Shown here in pieces: positions 28,501-40,266 of a stretch of 64,000 bases of DNA. The DNA comes from Centroberyx gerrardi. Taxonomy: Eukaryota; Chordata; Actinopteri; Beryciformes; Berycidae. Location of the stretch: NCBI RefSeq assembly GCF_048128805.1, contig NC_136019.1:11518905-11582904 (forward strand), in the 5' to 3' direction. The first letter of the stretch is position 1. Each line of letters starts with the position of its first letter. The notes under the pieces were generated by a model, which made no database searches, had not been told where the DNA came from, and saw only the letters and a program-made list of their open reading frames with translations. A program made the translations under genes and the position numbers.

Positions 28501-31500
28501 CTGTTTCCATCTGTTGACTAACCTCTGGTTGTAGGCCAGAGAGGCGTCACAGGGGGGATTACCTGTCAATTACCACGTCACATAACCAGGCTGCCATAAG
28601 GCTGACAGACACCGGCACATACTGCCATCACATATGTCAATACAGCACTACTGCATAGCTCTTACAATATGTTAATATAATAGAATTAAGATTATATTGA
28701 TCATTTTGACTACAACTGTAATGTTTGCTTTGTGTATCATACATGGCTCTGATCAGGGAGTTAAACTGATATGGAGACTAGCAGGGGCTCCTATTGAGTC
28801 ATGTGCCAGAGGATTTTACTCCAGCAGGATTTAAACCAGAGGGTGGGTGACGCAGGAGAAGGGTCTTCTGTAGCCAGAGGGAAGCAACAGGAGCAGGCTT
28901 GTTAGTGGTGGATCAGTTCACTGGAGCCATACACAGACTGACATTTAAGCCATCAACCTTGTACATCTTGAAAATTACAGATAGCTGTTACAGATGATGA
29001 TAAAACTACTCCACAGCTTGTAAATTAGAATTAAATGCTTGGTGAACTGCATATTATGTGTATTTTTGAGGCAGTGAAACCCAAAACTGACTGGAAGTAA
29101 TCAGACATAATTAATGAGTTTGTGCATTGCGACAGATTATTTTGCAGTTAAGCTGTTATCTGTTATAGCTTTTATTTAGAGCATAATCTTCCCAACCTTG
29201 TTCTTATGCTAATAATAACTTGAGGTTAGGTATAGGCTATGTGCTATGTTTTGGGTGTGGCTCTAAATCGCGATTGGCTAGATGTTTTGGGATGCAGCAT
29301 CTGATATGAATGGTAACATATTAGCAGTAAGTGCTGCATGGTATAAGCTTGTACTAGTTACTTAATAAAATGGCTCTTGCAGTGATGACATCGAAAAACT
29401 TGATTACAGTCTGAGTCACTGTGCAGCACCTGTACTGGACAGTCTGAATACTGTGCACTGTGTTACTATGTTAGTTTACCAATGAGCGAATATAGCGTCC
29501 GAGCTATTAGCGTCCCATGTACGTTCCTTAAATGATCCACTAAGTCGTGATACGTGCTGGCTGACTGGGTCACACCTGGGGATGGTAAACAGGAGGTGGA
29601 TGGGTGCCCTGGTGGCTCAGTGGGCTAAGGTGTGTACCATGTAAACGTGACCTGGGTTTGAATCTGACCAGGGACCTTTGTCGCATGTCATCCCCCTCTA
29701 TTTCTCTACTTTGAACTATCTAATAAAGGTGAAAATGCCCCAAAAGTAATCTAAAAAAAAAAAAAACGGGAAGTGGCTCAGTACTCTAGTCCAATTATGC
29801 AAGCTGTTGTCATGTTGACTTCATGAATGGAAGTCAGAGAACTAGCACACTGGATATAAATAAGCTGATGTTCTCGTGCCAGGCAGCAAACGTGAGCGAA
29901 GTGATAGATGGAGGGCAGAGAAAGGGGAGGGTGGGAGAAAAGGAGAGAAAGGGTGGGAAACAGAGGAGGAGAGCGGTCTCAATTAGTCACGTTTCTTTGA
30001 TCCTGGCTAATCTAGCAGCATTAGAGCAGCATCCATCTGGACCATTGGATGATGGAAACACACAAGCTGCAGCATATGGCACCACTTACACACACACACA
30101 CACACTTGCACGTACAAGTTTGCACCTTGAATCTAGTCGAATAAAGAGATAAACCCTGGAAGAGAGACAAATACCTGTGCTCAGACGCAAATTAAAGAAG
30201 TGCAAGTTACTGACTGACACACTTGCAGAAAACAAACTCTTCAGAGTGAGAGGTGAAAGGGCGGCGACAGGTGTGCGGACCAAAGGCCATTCTCGTCACT
30301 GTGGTAATCTCTGACGCTGAAGACCCTCACAGTTTACACTTCACTAGTAAACCATCTGCTCCATTTCACTGCAGGTAAACTCTCACGACAACAACAAAAA
30401 GCAACTATGAGTTTGACATTCATAAAGCCCCATTTTGGCGATAAACTAATCCGATTGCTTAAGAAAATCCTTTTAAAAGATATTTGGTGGACAACTGCAC
30501 TAACAATTAATGATGATAGGGTATAAATGTGGTAATACTTTTCAGCAGAGCGATTATTAACGATACCTAAATGTTGCTTACTTTAGTTGATCGCTGTGCA
30601 ATTGTTTGACTGCATGCTGATACAGTAGAGCCTTGAGACAAAAACACAGACTGTTCAATATCTGAAGTATCAGTAAACGATACAATGAAACAAATTCCCG
30701 GATCAAGGTCTCTTGTGAAACAAGCAAATGAGTCCTGAAACATTCAGCCTGCTTTGCTTTTGTCACAAAACTGCTTGGCTGCAATTACACTACGAAAACT
30801 GTTCGAAAACAAGTTGCAGTCATGCACATTTGTTGTAAACTCATTTGATTGAACAGACAGTGTGTGACTGAGGTTCAGACTAATAATTCCCACTAACAGA
30901 AAAGTGAAAAAGTTGAAGATATGCTGTATTTGTGCACCAAACTTATAAATGACTCCAGATAAGCCACATAAATAAATATCTGTAGCCCTTGACAAGTTGC
31001 CAAGAGCGAAACAAACATTCATTTGAACAGACCTGGGCCAAGTGGTAGCTGCATTTTGAGACCTTGAAAAAACACAAGGAGCACTTGATTCTTATCTCTC
31101 AAGCAATATGGCCATTTTGAGGCAGTTTTTGCTTTGACTGGCAAAATAAATCAAGCGCACTTAAGTAGTTCTACTTGAAATTCTTGAAACCACATTTAAA
31201 TCTAGTTTTGCCCATGTCAGGGACAAATAATGGTTTCCACCTTTTAGAAAAGTGCAGTAGCAGCATAAGCAGTGCACTAAAACAGCTTCATTACTTCACC
31301 TAATGAAGGCAATGCTTCACTCTAATGCTGTGTTACTCAGTTAGCCTCAACAACAGACCAATTCATGAGTGATACAGTACAATGGTACATGAAAAGATGA
31401 TCAATGATCACCTTTAGGCAAACACACACCAATATAAACAAAAAAATATGTTTTCACAATATTTGTCTTCTTCTTGAATCTTATATAAATCTGAGCCTAA

Positions 31501-33473
31501 TTATGTATTCTATGGATTTAAATCATAAAGCTTCAACCCTCACAAGTAAAAAGGTGGGCAGACTGAGCTTGGGTGGGTTTTCCCTTCACTGCATCACTCT
31601 TCATGTGGGTCAAGGTATGATTTCAGGATTTCAGGTAAGATGATGACAGCAGGTGCACGAAATGGGAGACTGAGCTGAGGACAAGCAGAAGGAGAGAGGA
31701 AGGGCGCAGAGAGGAGAGGAGAGGAGAGGAGCAGAGAGGATCCCAGGCTGAGGGGATCAGAGAGACTCCTGATCTGTGACGCTGGTGGTTTTACCACAGC
31801 AGCAGAAGGCGCGACCATCTGCTGGACAGGAAAGCGCTCTCACCTGGTATGTTTAAAGAATGGGCCAGTCACGCAGTTCACACATACACCTAGCAGGAAG
31901 TATAGGGATTACCGACGTGGGGATTTTGCAGGAATAATAAGCCTACAGTGTGTGGTATTAATCTGATGCTTAAAAAAAAAAAAAGCAGATGCTTCACTGC
32001 GCTCAAAGCAAAAACAGTGCACTTCACCATATAAGGCTTATCATGTAGCGAGAGAGAGAGGGTTCGCACTCAAAGAGATGACTGACACGCAGGCTGGTTC
32101 CAAAGTCTTAATGCAGAGGAGCAGATCAAGGTGCAGACGCTTCAGCCCTGGGCTTTCATCAGTCTGCTAATCTGATGCTTAGCTGCTGTTTTACAGAGGT
32201 TGCTTCCGCTAATGCGATGATTCAGAAATTGGGGGGTCCAGGCTCCGTGTTGTGTTGGCTCACTTGGAAATGGGGTCTAAATAATCCTCAGCGTGGAGCC
32301 GGGTGTCAACATTTGATCACGCAGCGCAAACAGCTTAGTCCATGCAGACCCGCTGTAAAACACCGACGAAGTGACTGCATGTATCTGAAAGACCTGAGGC
32401 GCATTTGACATTCCTCTCATCTTTTTTTTTTACATTTTGTTGTTACATTTGAGGCAATGCAACTGCTTGACAAGTTAAATCTAGAGCATCCCGGGTTTTC
32501 TGAAATGTTTGAACATCTATTTCAGTGAGACTTAATGATTGTGTGGGGAAAACTTTATAAACAGGAGAGCTATAAATGGAATCTGATGAAATCTGGATGC
32601 TGAAATCTGTAACATGCTCACAGCTCGGCTCCACAAACAGCATAAACTGCAAATGTATAAATCTGCTGTTTCACGGGAAATAATGATCATTAAAAAAAAA
32701 AAAAAAACAGATAGCAATGTAGACAGTAGACTTCTTGCTCCAGAAGTCTACTGTGAAACATCAGTGGGTCTTTTCAGAGATGCATAATGCTGCTTACAAG
32801 CCTTACTGAGCAGCACCCTCTGGCCATGAGACCTGGACACTGCGACGTCTCCTCACCTTTCTCATTAACTCTTTGACTGATACTGACAACTGTCAATACT
32901 GACAATCGCTCTGTGTCATATGCATTCATTCAGAGAGTGCCGTAAGTCCTTCGTTCCTAAACACTGCCTTCATCAAGCTCGTTCTAGTATTCAGATGGAA
33001 AATTCACACTTCCATATCCAAGCTCTTGCCCATTTAAAAACGTTTTAATAGGTGGCAGTGTCTCTGCGGTGACTAGTCTAGGTTGTGTTTTACATGCAAT
33101 CTAAGAGAAGTCTTCATAACCTTTATTTACATTTTTATAAACATGCTTGACAGATATTAGCATTTTAATTTCCTGCTTACACGACTCCTAAAACTTTCGC
33201 CGAGTCAGACACTTCTGCTGCCTTCTTGGCTAAAATTGAATATTGGGCAAGGATAGGACTGGTTAGAATAACCTATTCCCTAAGGACCAGCGACAGAACC
33301 TCACACAAGCCGATTTTTTTTTTTATAATCTCCCATCAATATGCTGTTTCTGTCTTCAACCCACTTCAACCCAATCCACAGTGAATGAGACCTGTCACTC
33401 TTTCATTAGCACTGTTGTGGACTGTTGGACTAAGGTTTGTGCAGCCTGACCTGATAAATCCCCAAGAAAAAAA

Positions 33474-33527
<54 letters not shown>

Positions 33528-36500
33528 AAACACTCACGCAAGTATAAACATCCATGCCCATGTGCACCGCAAGTCTGCGTCTCTGTCTCAGCATTGTTCC
33601 GCAAATGGGAACCAGGACTCAGCCTGGCCCACAATGGTTGCTGCGGTAACCAACCCAGTGCTCACACACACACACATACACACACATACACACAAACAAA
33701 CAATTGGGGGGTTTTGGGCCTCCAGGAATGAGAAAAGTCTGGGAACAGGGTGTGTGTGTGCATGTGTGTGTGTGTGTGTGTGTGTGTTGGGGAGTGTATT
33801 GAAGTACTAATGAAGGGGAACTTATGTGTAGTTTATTCTAACCCCACTTCACCCTACCCCCATCACTAACTAGGTGCGTGAAAAATGTCTGTAACACTTG
33901 TGAGAGCCTGGCCTGTTTGATATGAATGCCCTGTATTGTTTCTCCATGGAAATGAACGGCCCGATGGACTTTGTCACAAAGATTAAAGGCTCACGAATGC
34001 TAATGAGTGTTGATGTCAGATATTCTGCGACGACGATGTAGGGCATGTAGCCGCACAGGCGAGGGGCTTCAAACAAACGGGAAATTCATGTCTAACCTGA
34101 TTTTCTTACACGTCCTGTTTAGTTGGTCTCATCACCATCTTCCCTTGTGAGGATGAACAGTTCCATATATTAATAAGGGAGGTGATCTGCGTGAAAGTTA
34201 AATTCTATGAAACTATCAAACACTTCACTTAAATTCACCTAATAAAGCAACTAGGTCTAAAACTGGTTGGGATTTGTGACACTTCAATCGTAACAAAAGA
34301 AGTCATGAAGTAGATGTGAACCATGTGACAATAATCTACATTCAAAACGATTAAAGTACTAAAGGAGTGTGTGTGTGCGAGTGAGCTGTGGCACTATGGA
34401 ACAGCTGTGATGAATTACTATGTGCAGCTAGTGAAAAATGTCGCTTATAACATCTGACTTCAAAGACAAGTCAATATAAATCAGAGAAATGTGTCTTTGA
34501 ATATAATTTAAATCCACCAGATTCTACGTATTTACACTTGAGAAAACACCTCTCTTCAGCTAGTGCTGTCTGTAAAAAAAGAAATATTATCCACACGTGT
34601 TGGAATACAGGCTTTGTTTTGCCTGCATAGGTGAGAAGAATGTCTGACACTTGTTTTCCGTATTTTGTTATTTATGTAACTTGTATGCCTTACAACCAGT
34701 GAACACCACGCCCTTTGTTTTGGTGACGGGCACATCACACCTATCATGCACACCTCTGCCTGTCCATTCAGCTGTGTGGAGGGAGAGCCTATTCTTGGAA
34801 CTACACCCATTTTCTGCAATTGCCCAATTCACACATCTTGTAGACTGAAAAAAATGAAGCTGAACTGAGAAAACAATTTTGTTTTCTTCTGACAGGTAAC
34901 TTCTAACAGGTAACTAAACCCCAAACCCAAATCTGTGTAAAGCCTGACATCTAATGGTAAAAAGAATGCTACTGACATTGCCATCTGCTATTGGTTGATC
35001 TGATGCCAGGTGATGTCACCTTCTATACAGTACAACAGGTGGTGACATCACCTGGCACCAAAGATCAACCAATAGCAGATGGCAATGTCAGTAACATACT
35101 TTTTACCATTAGATCTGGAGGTCAGGCTTTACACGGATTTGGGTTTGGGATTAAGTTAGTTTTTCAATATGCCTATTTTATAATGCATTCACTTAGTTTT
35201 CAGAGATTGCCTGAGATTTTCTTGGACCATGGAACTACTTGGACTGCACCAGAATCTAATATCAGAGAAAAGCAAACTGCTCCTGAACCCAGATGCTAAT
35301 GTACAGCTATAGTGATTGGCTACTCACCCAGAGGCGATAAGGGCCCGCGACTGAGCCATGGCAATGCGCTGTAGGGCGGGCCGGCTCAGTCCCGCCAGGC
35401 TGGCGCGGGGCGGCAGAGGGGCGGCGCACGCAGCAGCACCGGGCGAAGACACCGGGCCCAAGACCCGTGCAGAAGGCGAGGGCGTGCAGGTGGAGGCGGC
35501 CGTGGAGATGAGAGGAGGGCCCGGAGCGGGTGCCGTCGAGGAAACCGCAGAAGAAGCAGAGAGGGAGGAAGAGGCGGAGGGGTGAGGGGGGGAGGTGGCG
35601 GCAGTGGAGGGTGTGGTGGAGGGGGGAGGAGGAGGCGGCGGAGGAGGCGGGAGAGGTGGAGGAGGGGGCCGGGTGGAGGAGAGGGAGAGGGCGGCGGTGG
35701 CCGAGCCAAGGAGGGAGAGAGAGTGGGCGAAGCCTCCTCCTCCCCCAAGGCCAGCGCTACCAACACCACTGCCACCGACAACACCCACACCCCCCATACC
35801 TCCCATACCCCCCATACCCCCCATACCCCCCATTCCCCCCATACCCCCCATTCCCCCCATACCCCCCATACCACCCACACCCATACCACCTGTAGCCCCG
35901 ACTATGGACGTCCTGTGAGGGGAAAGCGACCGTGTCAGGGATGGCGGTCGAGGGAGGGTCAGTGAGTAAGACCCTCCTTGAATTGGGTAACCCCCCATTT
36001 TGGGACTGGGCGGCTTGTTCTGGGGCGGCCTCCGCCCCAGGGTGTGAGCAGTCGACATGGCGCCCGCTTTGACGCTCAGCACCAGCATACACTGCTGGCA
36101 GGCGCACGGCTGTCCCAGAGAGGTGATGGCTGAAGCGGGAAGCGCCCCGCTGGGGTAGGCGCTCCCGTTGCCGGTCCCGCTGCCGCTCATCCCGATCCCC
36201 ATGCCCACTCCGGACACGCCCACCCCCAGCAGTCCTCCGGGGCCCGGCATGGACGCGGGGCCCCAGGCGTGGTGGGATTTGGGCAGGGGCCCGGACACCA
36301 GCGGGTAAGCCAGGTCAGAGCGGCGCTGGATGCGTCGGCAGCGCTGCGTCTGCCCGTTGATTTGGGTCATGCTTTGGAAGTCAATGAGGTAGCAGAAACC
36401 CAGCGGCGCCAGGTCCAGCCAGGGCTGCTGACGGTCCCGTGCCGCCTGGATGGCGATGCCCACCTCGGTGTCGTAGGCCGTCCAACTCCCAGCGTCGTTC

Positions 36501-38911
36501 TCCCACTCCCACAACCAGCCCTGACCTGGTGCTGAAGTGGGGTCGTAGAAGCTACGTCGCACCGGTCGAAGGGTACCTGGGGCACAGGGGCAGGCGTCAC
36601 CACAGACACAAAAGATGCACATTATGAACATATTACCCCAGTGTAATAACATGTTACAAATACAGTAATATCACTTTTAGATTTATCCTGTGAGCAGCAC
36701 ACCAGAGAGGCATATTGTCAACCTCATTCAGATTTTTTGACATTGTATATAGCTTGAACCATATAATCAGCCTCCTTCTACAGCTCAACCGAGTCTATAT
36801 ATTATTATATATTAACAACTGAACTGAACTATATTCATGAAGCTTTGTGATGACAACTAGGTGAAAGAGGAGATAAATATTTGTTGGACAACATGGCTGC
36901 AGTAATATTTGCTGTGGACAAGTAGATTACAACCCTAACAAATTCAACATGTCTGTGTGTGTTCGCTACGAATTTGGGCAAACAGGCAAACAGGTTGCCC
37001 CTGGTAACAGCACACGGTGTTCTGAATTCTGATTGGCTGTCGGCCTTGATCCGACCCAAAGCCGGCTGTGTTTGCTTTCCCAGGGTGTCCAGAGAAACTC
37101 TACAGAGTCTTCATAAAGCCTTTGCCATACCAAATCCTGTGTTTGGAACACAAAGTGCTGCAAAGATTCCTCTAAAATGAATGAGCTGGATCTCAAAGTG
37201 AGGAATGAAGCCTTTTTTGGGATCATGAATCAGTTTTGCCAATTTTAGCTTTTCAACTTGAGATTTTTATTCCTCCCACCCCACATGTACATTTCACTAG
37301 CTCAGGTACAATATCATCTTTCTCTTTCATATAATCAGCAGCAACAGTCCTGACTAACAGGGGGCATCTATCTAATTGTCCAGACAGTGGAAGCAGTGTT
37401 TGGCATCTCCGCTTGAGACAGCAAAACATCAAAATTAGTCATTTACACAACATTGTCTAATAAATTCTATATGACCCAAATATCTGCAATTCAGACACAG
37501 ACATGTCTCTCTATTGTAGAAATATTAACCCCATTAAGGATAATTCTCTCAAAGTTCACTGTAAAAGCGTTGAATCCAATAATGCAATGTTACAGTACAT
37601 GAAGTAGGACAAAACTTAATGCAAAACATCTTTCTGGCCCTCTGCAAAAGATTCTCAGATAAAAAACAATACGGAACAAAAAGAGTTTTATACATGACGC
37701 AACTTATAACAGCTAACAGAAGCCATTACAGAAAAGCTCTATTTAATTGCTTTACTTCGTAAGAGGTACAGTATAGATGTTTAACAATGCTCTGAAAACA
37801 ACAGGGTAATTCATTCATCAAATCTGCACCCATCAACCCCATTTTATCAATGACCTCAGACTTCTGAAATTCAGCTCTCTTCCTCCTCTCTCTCTCTCTC
37901 TCTCCCTCTCTCATATTTAGATTGGGGCACCCTGCCCCCCTGTTTCTCACCCTTGCAGCCTTTGCTGGGTTTGGAAGGCAAACTGCACAAAGGCTTTTGT
38001 CAGCCAAAGCTGAGAGAGAAGGGCAACATTGGAGTCTTTGCCAAAGTTAGACGTCTGATAATCCCCCTCTTTGTTTTGTGGCGCCCTGCTTCCCTCTCCT
38101 CCTTGTTGTTGTTATTAATAATGTTAAGTTGATGTGAATGCATTATGCCACAGCCATCTTGCTGGTTAGATGTAAGGCTTTGGCATATAAAACAGTAGAG
38201 TATATTCCTTATAGTATATCCTTATCTTTATTGATCATGGTGTTGGCATTCAAACTCGAGGGGCATAATATTCACTGACACACACACACACACACACACA
38301 CGGTCTTTCCTTAGTGACTCACCACTCAGTACTGACACACTTCAATACCACTGATGTACAGTAACCACACATGCTGAAATGCCTCCCACCTCTCGGAGAA
38401 TGGATTTGGGGATTATGAAGTGCACATTTTCCCCTCACATCCAATCAATTATTTACATTTAAAAAAACAGCAGTATGTATAGAATGTAAACCCTGCAAAA
38501 AAATACATCTCTGGGCCACTGTGCAGCAAAATACCCCCCGAAACAGCATCAACTTTTGGAGCAGAATCAAAACAAGGCCTCGGAAAGATAAAGTCGACCT
38601 GCCTTGCACATGAGAAATAAAAAAAGGGCCTACACCTCGGGCCCGGCTACACATCCAGCCCACACCGCTACACCCTGTGCCGGTGTCGTGTCAGGATCCC
38701 TACCTGTGTCTTGTCGGAACTGGTGCATGGAATGCAGGTCGATGATGTAGGGCGAGAGGCGAGAGTCCACCTGGCCGAGGACAACGCTACCACTCCGCGG
38801 GTCGCTCCGGATGACTGCCTCGATGTGATGGGAGACAGCCGGGCTGTAGGGCCGCCAGCGTCCGTGCTCGTTCAGCCATTCCCATACCACTACGGCGGAT
38901 GCTAGTAACAT
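25530..38911 (-). CDS. dtx4: Deltex E3 ubiquitin ligase 4
   Basis: Eight coding exons on the minus strand: 38704-38911, 35328-36576, 27342-27403, 26757-26918, 26556-26617, 26042-26362, 25864-25953 and 25530-25760 (TGA at 25530-25532). They join in frame to 2385 bases, 794 aa; human DTX4 is about 619 aa. Residues 1 to about 155 are two WWE domains ('[19 protein letters not shown]', then '[17 protein letters not shown]'). Exon 2 holds a greatly lengthened linker with a Gly-Gly-Met repeat and a poly-Pro run. A RING finger starts at about residue 583 (C-x2-C in 'CTICMEALG', later 'CGHQYH' and 'CPTCKTIYG'). The Deltex C-terminal domain follows ('[19 protein letters not shown]'). Wording is closest to DTX4 rather than DTX1 or DTX2. 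Family roles are ubiquitin transfer in Notch signalling and, for DTX4, TBK1 degradation. All introns are GT-AG. A second start is likely at 28.3 kb. Confidence 0.96.
26919..27341 (-). other. dtx4: dtx4 intron 3
   Basis: Intron between the 62-base exon at 27342-27403 and the exon at 26757-26918. Nothing beyond ordinary intron sequence was seen. Confidence 0.85.
28241..28266 (-). CDS. dtx4: alternative first coding exon of dtx4 (short isoform)
   Basis: On the minus strand ATG (28264-28266, with A at -3) opens eight codons, MTIIKTGR, plus two bases, followed by the perfect donor GTAAGT (28235-28240). The exon ends in phase 2, exactly as dtx4 exon 2 does at 35328, so splicing to 27403 gives [17 protein letters not shown] in frame. 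A TATA box lies about 220 bases upstream on the same strand. The predicted product keeps the linker end, RING and Deltex C-terminal domain but lacks both WWE domains. This is inference from sequence; unspliced, the frame would stop at once (TAA inside the donor). Confidence 0.55.
28484..28489 (-). promoter_or_regulatory. dtx4: TATA box of internal dtx4 promoter
   Basis: Minus-strand CCTATAAGAGGGG places a TATAAG core about 220 bases upstream of the alternative ATG. The transcription start would be expected near 28455, giving a leader of roughly 190 bases that includes a CT/GA run at 28420-28440. The stretch just upstream contains a CACGTCA (CRE/E-box-like) motif near 28574. Confidence 0.5.
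29604..29766 (+). mobile_element. tRNA-derived SINE with A-tail
   Basis: A Pol III box A-like phrase 'tggctcagtgggctaagg' starts at about 29612 and a box B-like GGTTTGAATCT lies at 29655-29665. They are followed by 'gcatgtcatccccctct', 'ctaataaaggtgaaaatg' and a terminal A run. This is the standard build of a widespread teleost tRNA-SINE, inserted in dtx4 intron 2 on the strand opposite to the gene. Target duplications were not clear. Confidence 0.8.
31959..32181. mobile_element. small insertion bounded by a 14-bp direct repeat
   Basis: TAATCTGATGCTTA occurs exactly at 31959-31972 and again at 32168-32181. The 195 bases between start with an A run and contain a GAGA tract and a 'cgcttcagcc...ctttcatcag' phrase similar to the loop of the MITE at 42565-42810. 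The direct repeat looks like a target-site duplication of a retroposed or MITE sequence. The class is not known. Confidence 0.5.
33481..33524. repeat. (CA)n microsatellite
   Basis: About 22 uninterrupted CA units, with shorter CA and TG tracts at 33662-33692 and 33751-33786. Confidence 0.9.
34911..35159. mobile_element. foldback MITE, about 110-bp arms
   Basis: Left arm 34911-35020 and right arm 35041-35159 are imperfect inverted copies of each other (both contain 'ctgacattgccatctgct' / its complement and 'caggtgatgtcacc' / its complement) around a 20-base loop. The element ends about 170 bases downstream of the donor of dtx4 exon 2. No coding capacity. As RNA it would form one long hairpin. 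Confidence 0.85.
35786..35878 (-). repeat. dtx4: 9-bp tandem repeat encoding Gly-Gly-Met in dtx4
   Basis: The plus strand shows about ten tandem copies of CATACCCCC-type units. On the coding (minus) strand this is runs of five to six G separated by TAT or AAT, read as repeated Gly-Gly-Met. It lies in the linker between the second WWE domain and the RING, in the region where this Dtx4 is longer than the human protein. Confidence 0.85.
36577..38703 (-). other. dtx4: dtx4 intron 1
   Basis: GT-AG intron of 2127 bases splitting codon 70. It contains a short CT run (about 37885-37912) and a CA microsatellite (38279-38301). No other feature was recognised. Confidence 0.85.
38279..38301. repeat. (CA)n microsatellite
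   Basis: Short pure CA run within dtx4 intron 1. Confidence 0.85.
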
Positions 38912-40194
38912 CCTACTCCTGCAAAAGGCAAAGAAAAAAACAATACCGAGGCGTAAATGCAAGCAATGCAAGGCGGGTTGGGGTGGAGGGTGGAGGTGGA
39001 GGGGAGGGGGGGTTGGTCATTTAAAGATACCCTGCTGCTCCGCCGTGCATCCCCGGGCACAGCGGCGCTGCATCCATCTTGGACAGTTTGCGAGCCAGAT
39101 GTGTCTCCTATCTAGTCTGGAGATATATATTTTTTAATGACAGACACTGTACCTTCCATGTTTATGTCTCGGAGACGCGGCAAATCTGTCCGTCCTTTTA
39201 TCATCTCACACACACACACAGCGAGGAGACACAAGCGGGTATTTCAGGGCGCAAAAACCTTGCAGGTTCGTTGCATTTTTACTCCCTATGCAGATAAGTG
39301 ACGTCTACTGAAATCATTTCTCCGGCACAATCAAGTTAGGGTGAGAGAAAGAGAGAGGGAGAGAGAGAGAGAGAGAGGGAGAGAAAATGCATTTTGGATG
39401 CTTATGGTGGTGCGGCACTCGTGAAGTAGGTTACTGTGACAGACTCGCTTTGATCGTGCAAACGCTTGTATCTCCCCTCGCGTTTCAGTGTTTTTACCTA
39501 ATCGTTACAATGTAGCTACACTGGCTCGCGCCGGGCTCTCGTGACCGGCACAGAGGATGAGCTTTCTCGAGAGCAAATAACTGAAATATTTACCAATGTA
39601 GGGGTAAGACCGCCTCCAGTGTCTCCAATCAAAGCCAAACCACTGTTTAGTAGGACAGTTTGCTTAAGCGATAATCCATATCTCTCTCTGTGAGAATGTC
39701 TTCGGTCTTGAGGAAAAAAATCCAGGGATTCGTGTTACATAATTGCTTTGATAATGTATTATTGCGGGTTTGTTTGCTCTATTTTGGCCAAGACACAGGT
39801 ATCAGGTTCACCCATGATGCCTCGGTCGAGTGGCTTGTTCACAGCACCACCCGGAGAGATGGAGACACCACTGGAAATAATTTGGTCGGCCTTCCTCCGG
39901 CGGAAAAAAAATGTGTTTGACATTTGCGTGCGTGTGGGGACTAGCATGCACACTCCCACGCCCCGAAAACCCCCAGCATCCAATCAGATTCAAGCTATTC
40001 TTCCTCCTCACTGAGTGTTTGGCCAATCACGAATAGCTTTCATCTGGCATTCTTTGTCCGTTTTATTACAGCATCAAATGTGAGCAGCGATGCATTTGGA
40101 CAGATTTATGTTCACTTCATACACCTTCTTACTTCATGATGGTATCGTATGGTATCGTTCATCCACACAGCAGAAGAACAGGAGTCAAAAGATG
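38912..40194 (-). promoter_or_regulatory. dtx4: dtx4 5' flank (promoter region, start not placed)
   Basis: Sequence upstream of the dtx4 ATG. Directly before the ATG the text 'ttttgcag-GAGTAGG-ATG' could be a splice acceptor, so a noncoding first exon farther right is possible. The stretch 39030-39080 is GC-rich, a GA microsatellite lies at about 39349-39377, and the region 39400-39560 has scattered CpGs. No TATA box or clear start was chosen. Confidence 0.4.
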
Positions 40195-40266
40195 TGGAGA
40201 TGCCGGGGATTGAACCCGGGACCTCATACATGCGAAGCATGCGCTCTACCACTGAGCTACATCCCC
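40195..40266 (-). tRNA. tRNA-Ala (anticodon CGC)
   Basis: The minus strand reads GGGGATGTAGCTCAGTGG..., a 72-base tRNA with discriminator A. The anticodon loop contains TTCGCAT, giving anticodon CGC. Box A (TAGCTCAGTGG) and box B (GGTTCAATCC) are intact, and acceptor arms GGGGATG / CATCTCC pair with one G-U. A Pol III terminator TTTT follows four bases after the gene (40187-40190). It has all signs of an active gene. It lies 1.3 kb upstream of dtx4, on the same strand. Confidence 0.97.

Larger units (their letters stand above)
27404..35327 (-). other. dtx4: dtx4 intron 2 (7.9 kb)
   Basis: The largest dtx4 intron. Besides the alternative first exon (28241-28266) it holds a SINE (29604-29766), a small insertion flanked by a 14-bp direct repeat (31959-32181), a (GGAGA)n patch near 31713, CA and TG microsatellites (33481-33524, 33758-33786) and a foldback MITE (34911-35159). 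No other coding exon was recognised. Open frames here are microsatellite or chance frames. Confidence 0.8.

Noticed and set aside
32726-32757. CAGTAGACTTC...GAAGTCTACTG hairpin
   Set aside because: 11-bp perfect stem, but isolated in an intron with no T-run or RNA-gene signals; not enough to call a feature.
33385-33810. 141-codon plus-strand frame
   Set aside because: Built on a CA microsatellite; not coding.
35386-35965. Several long frames on both strands over the dtx4 linker
   Set aside because: GC-rich low-complexity repeats open all frames; only the dtx4 frame continues into WWE and splices to RING exons.
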